A stretch of DNA of 64,000 nt from Anarhynchus alexandrinus (taxonomy: Eukaryota > Chordata > Aves > Charadriiformes > Charadriidae): positions 3,240,718 to 3,304,717 of the forward strand of contig VUYV01000069.1 of the NCBI GenBank assembly GCA_008711295.1. The letters run 5' to 3'. The translations under genes and the position numbers were made by a program. The notes under the pieces are model-generated. The model was not told the origin of the DNA, did not search any database, and worked only from the letters and a program-made list of their open reading frames with translations. Every line of letters starts with the position of its first letter. The first letter of the stretch is position 1. This document shows positions 61,932-64,000 of this stretch, piece by piece.

Positions 61932-63729
61932 TCATTATGAGAAGCTGGAGGAGTTTAGAAGAGTTATTTTCTTTTTCCCTACATTAGTGTGTTAACCTCA
62001 AAGAAATTACAGAGGCGATTAAGTAATAGAAAGGGCGTCAAAACCCTCAGGAAAATAGCAATCAATTAATGTCTAAAATTTTGAATACTCAGCTTATATT
62101 AAAGCTGTGAAAGCCAGTGTGAGAAGATCTCTCACTTTTTCCTTTACCTTCTCTGCTCTCAAATCCTAACACAGACTATCTGTGTATGACTGCAAATACA
62201 CACGGCATGCCCATTACTCTAATTATAGTGGGATAGGAATCTTTTCTTTCTTTTAATAAATGAGGTGGATCAAGGCCTGAATCCCTCCAGAAATACATAT
62301 TTCTAACTGATTTTATGACAAATATGTCTTGCTTGACATATGCATGCTGACTTTTTGTTTCACATTTAAGGTTACAAATGAAATGAAAGGTGAACATTAA
62401 CAGTGATCTCACCAGGTATTGCTTTATGATTCCGTATTAGTTTTGAATTTTCATTTGTGGCAATCACAGCTGAGCTTCAGAAGGCCACGTGGATTTGACA
62501 GGATCATTTTGACTATAAGATATAAGGCAGTTCTGCTACAGAAATTTAAAAGACACTCTACACATTGCAGTCTGACTTCTATGTTATTTAACATGTCAAA
62601 GGGCTAAAAGAAGAATGTCAAGCTTGACACTGAAATGTGTACTATGCCTGACATAAAGAATGTCCTCCCTGTAAAGACAGAAACTGATTCATAATCAAAC
62701 TTCAGGGAACTAGCTAATGTGCTAGACTGGGCTTTCCTGGAGCTTTAACTTCTAAAGCAACCAACTGAAGAAAAGAGAGCCTTTCACTGCAACAAAATGT
62801 GCAGGAAAAGTATATATTTGTTAATTCCTTTATCTATTGAGCATTCTGATACCTGATATTAAAAGCACTGCTGAGAGTTATAAAACAGTTCTGAAAAGTT
62901 TAGATTTAGATATGGCATTTATATTCAAGTTACATGAGCTATGCATTGAATTTAATGAAATGTTTGACAATCAGCATTCATCAGTATCTGACAGTAAAAT
63001 TCATACTATATGAGACTGTAATGTAGCATTAGCTCATACAGAATGAATACTGACTGCGCTGTGTTAGTTAGCTGGGGAAAGAAGATCATAATATATTAGT
63101 GTCAAAAATTGTGATGTTAGAAACCAGAAAACTGTAACTATTGCAATCATGAAAGCTACTCTGGAAAAAAAAAATTACATGAAGTAATCAGAAAACATTA
63201 GATTGGTATGTATACTATTGCTATTGAGGCATATTTAGTCCCCCTGCGGTTCTGTAGAAATACAGAGACTTGCGTGCTATTAGGGGTATCATTAATGACC
63301 ACTGACTTACGCAATTTTTATTTATTATCTCTAAACTGCCAACAAAGCTTTCAGTTTTCTATGCAACACAGGAATGAAAAAAATAAATGCTATTACTGCC
63401 ACCTAACCCTACGGACAATGCTGAGGTTACAGTCAGAACAAGAGACGGGTTCCTTCTAAATTGGGATTCTGCTCTGAACTGGTATCTGTAAAAGCCTTTC
63501 CCTCTGCACGGAACAGATGAATGCTCTGGGAGTTTCAGTTTGGGTACCTTAAACATCTAACATAAGATATGCAGTGCAATTACATCTTTAGAAGCTTGTC
63601 TTGCTATTACTACAGTCTACTTGACAGCAATATATGCAGCACAGGAGGACACGCTCAGAAGATGGAAATCCTGGGAAGCAGTGAAGCACAGTAGGTTACA
63701 GCAGAGCAATGGATTGTCACCCAGCAGCG
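61932..63729. other. Unannotated AT-rich DNA
   Basis: No repeat or gene is recognised beyond the AATAAA at 62255-62260. The open frames here are short (at most 83 codons) and featureless. Confidence 0.55.
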
Positions 63730-64000
63730 TGGGTGAAAGACTGAGGGACTTGGGTCTTTTTAGTCTGGAGAAAAGAAGATTGAGGGGGGATCTTATTAAC
63801 GCTTACAAATACTTAAAGGGAGGGTGCCAGGGGGATGGGAACAGTCTTTTTTCAGTGGTGCCTGGTGATAGGACAAGAGGGAACGGGCACAAACTTGAAC
63901 ATAGGAAGTTTCATCTTAACACGAAGAGGAACTTCTTTACTTTGAGGGTGGCAGAGCACTGGCACAGGCTGCCCAGAGAGGTTGTGGAGTCTCCCACTCT
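63730..64000 (+). mobile_element. CR1 LINE fragment, plus orientation, running out of the window
   Basis: From about 63730 the sequence follows the CR1 3' half: AAGACTGAGGGACTTGGGTC, TTTTTAGTCTGGAGAAAAGA, GGGGGATCTTATTAACGC, ACAAGAGGGAACGGGCACAA, CTTTGAGGGTGGCAGAGCAC, CAGGCTGCCCAGAGAGGTTG and TGGAGTCTCCCACTCT. It is well preserved over 270 bases and continues past the window end, so its 3' tail is not visible. Confidence 0.9.

Noticed and set aside
1..64000. CRISPR arrays, tRNA or rRNA genes, plasmid or phage modules
   Set aside because: Scanned for by eye on both strands; no regularly spaced repeats, cloverleaf-like sequences or ribosomal RNA segments were seen.

Overview
The window is vertebrate nuclear DNA, almost certainly from a bird. 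The evidence is repeat content: several CR1 LINE fragments in both orientations, including their typical 3' ends, and a solo LTR of a type widespread in neoavian genomes. Recognisable repeats are sparse and short, with a few old MIR-like SINE remnants shared by amniotes. The sequence is AT-rich (roughly 60% by eye) and none of the longer open frames matches a protein I know. The best reading is a long intergenic stretch or a piece of a very long intron. Two single N positions (20891 and 33853) are assembly ambiguities.

Layout. 1-7.2 kb is unannotated AT-rich DNA with a 118-base pyrimidine tract at 4.84 kb. 7.29-7.53 kb and 17.37-17.55 kb are short CpG-dense islets that look like regulatory elements rather than genes. 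20.70-20.93 kb is a pair of (CCCTT)n arrays around a GC-rich insert that ends in an N. 24.7-26.3 kb holds pyrimidine-rich DNA, a (GGTT)n array and a MIR-like remnant; a second MIR lies at 27.1 kb. 29.58-29.74 kb has a small protein-like open frame on the minus strand behind a good splice acceptor. 30.4-31.1 kb is a minus-strand CR1. 33.9-36.9 kb contains a CR1 3' tip, a long imperfect hairpin, a second perfect hairpin and a degraded plus-strand CR1 that still shows the reverse-transcriptase FADD motif. 38.16-38.74 kb is an intact solo LTR with a 5-bp target duplication, followed at once by another CR1 fragment. 39.2-60.2 kb is mostly unannotated, with an AT-rich block at 50.4-50.7 kb and a GC-rich, exon-like patch at 52.4-52.5 kb. 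At 60.2-62.3 kb the longest open frame of the window (222 codons) sits with splice-like signals that would join it in frame to a terminal exon at 61.84-61.93 kb. The window ends inside a plus-strand CR1.

No complete gene, rRNA, tRNA, CRISPR array or prokaryotic-style operon was seen. The candidate exons are the most useful leads, but all are low confidence. Exon-sized open frames between acceptable splice sites occur often by chance in vertebrate DNA, and I found several that I do not believe. I found no evidence of a new biological system; the findings below are leads of modest interest.
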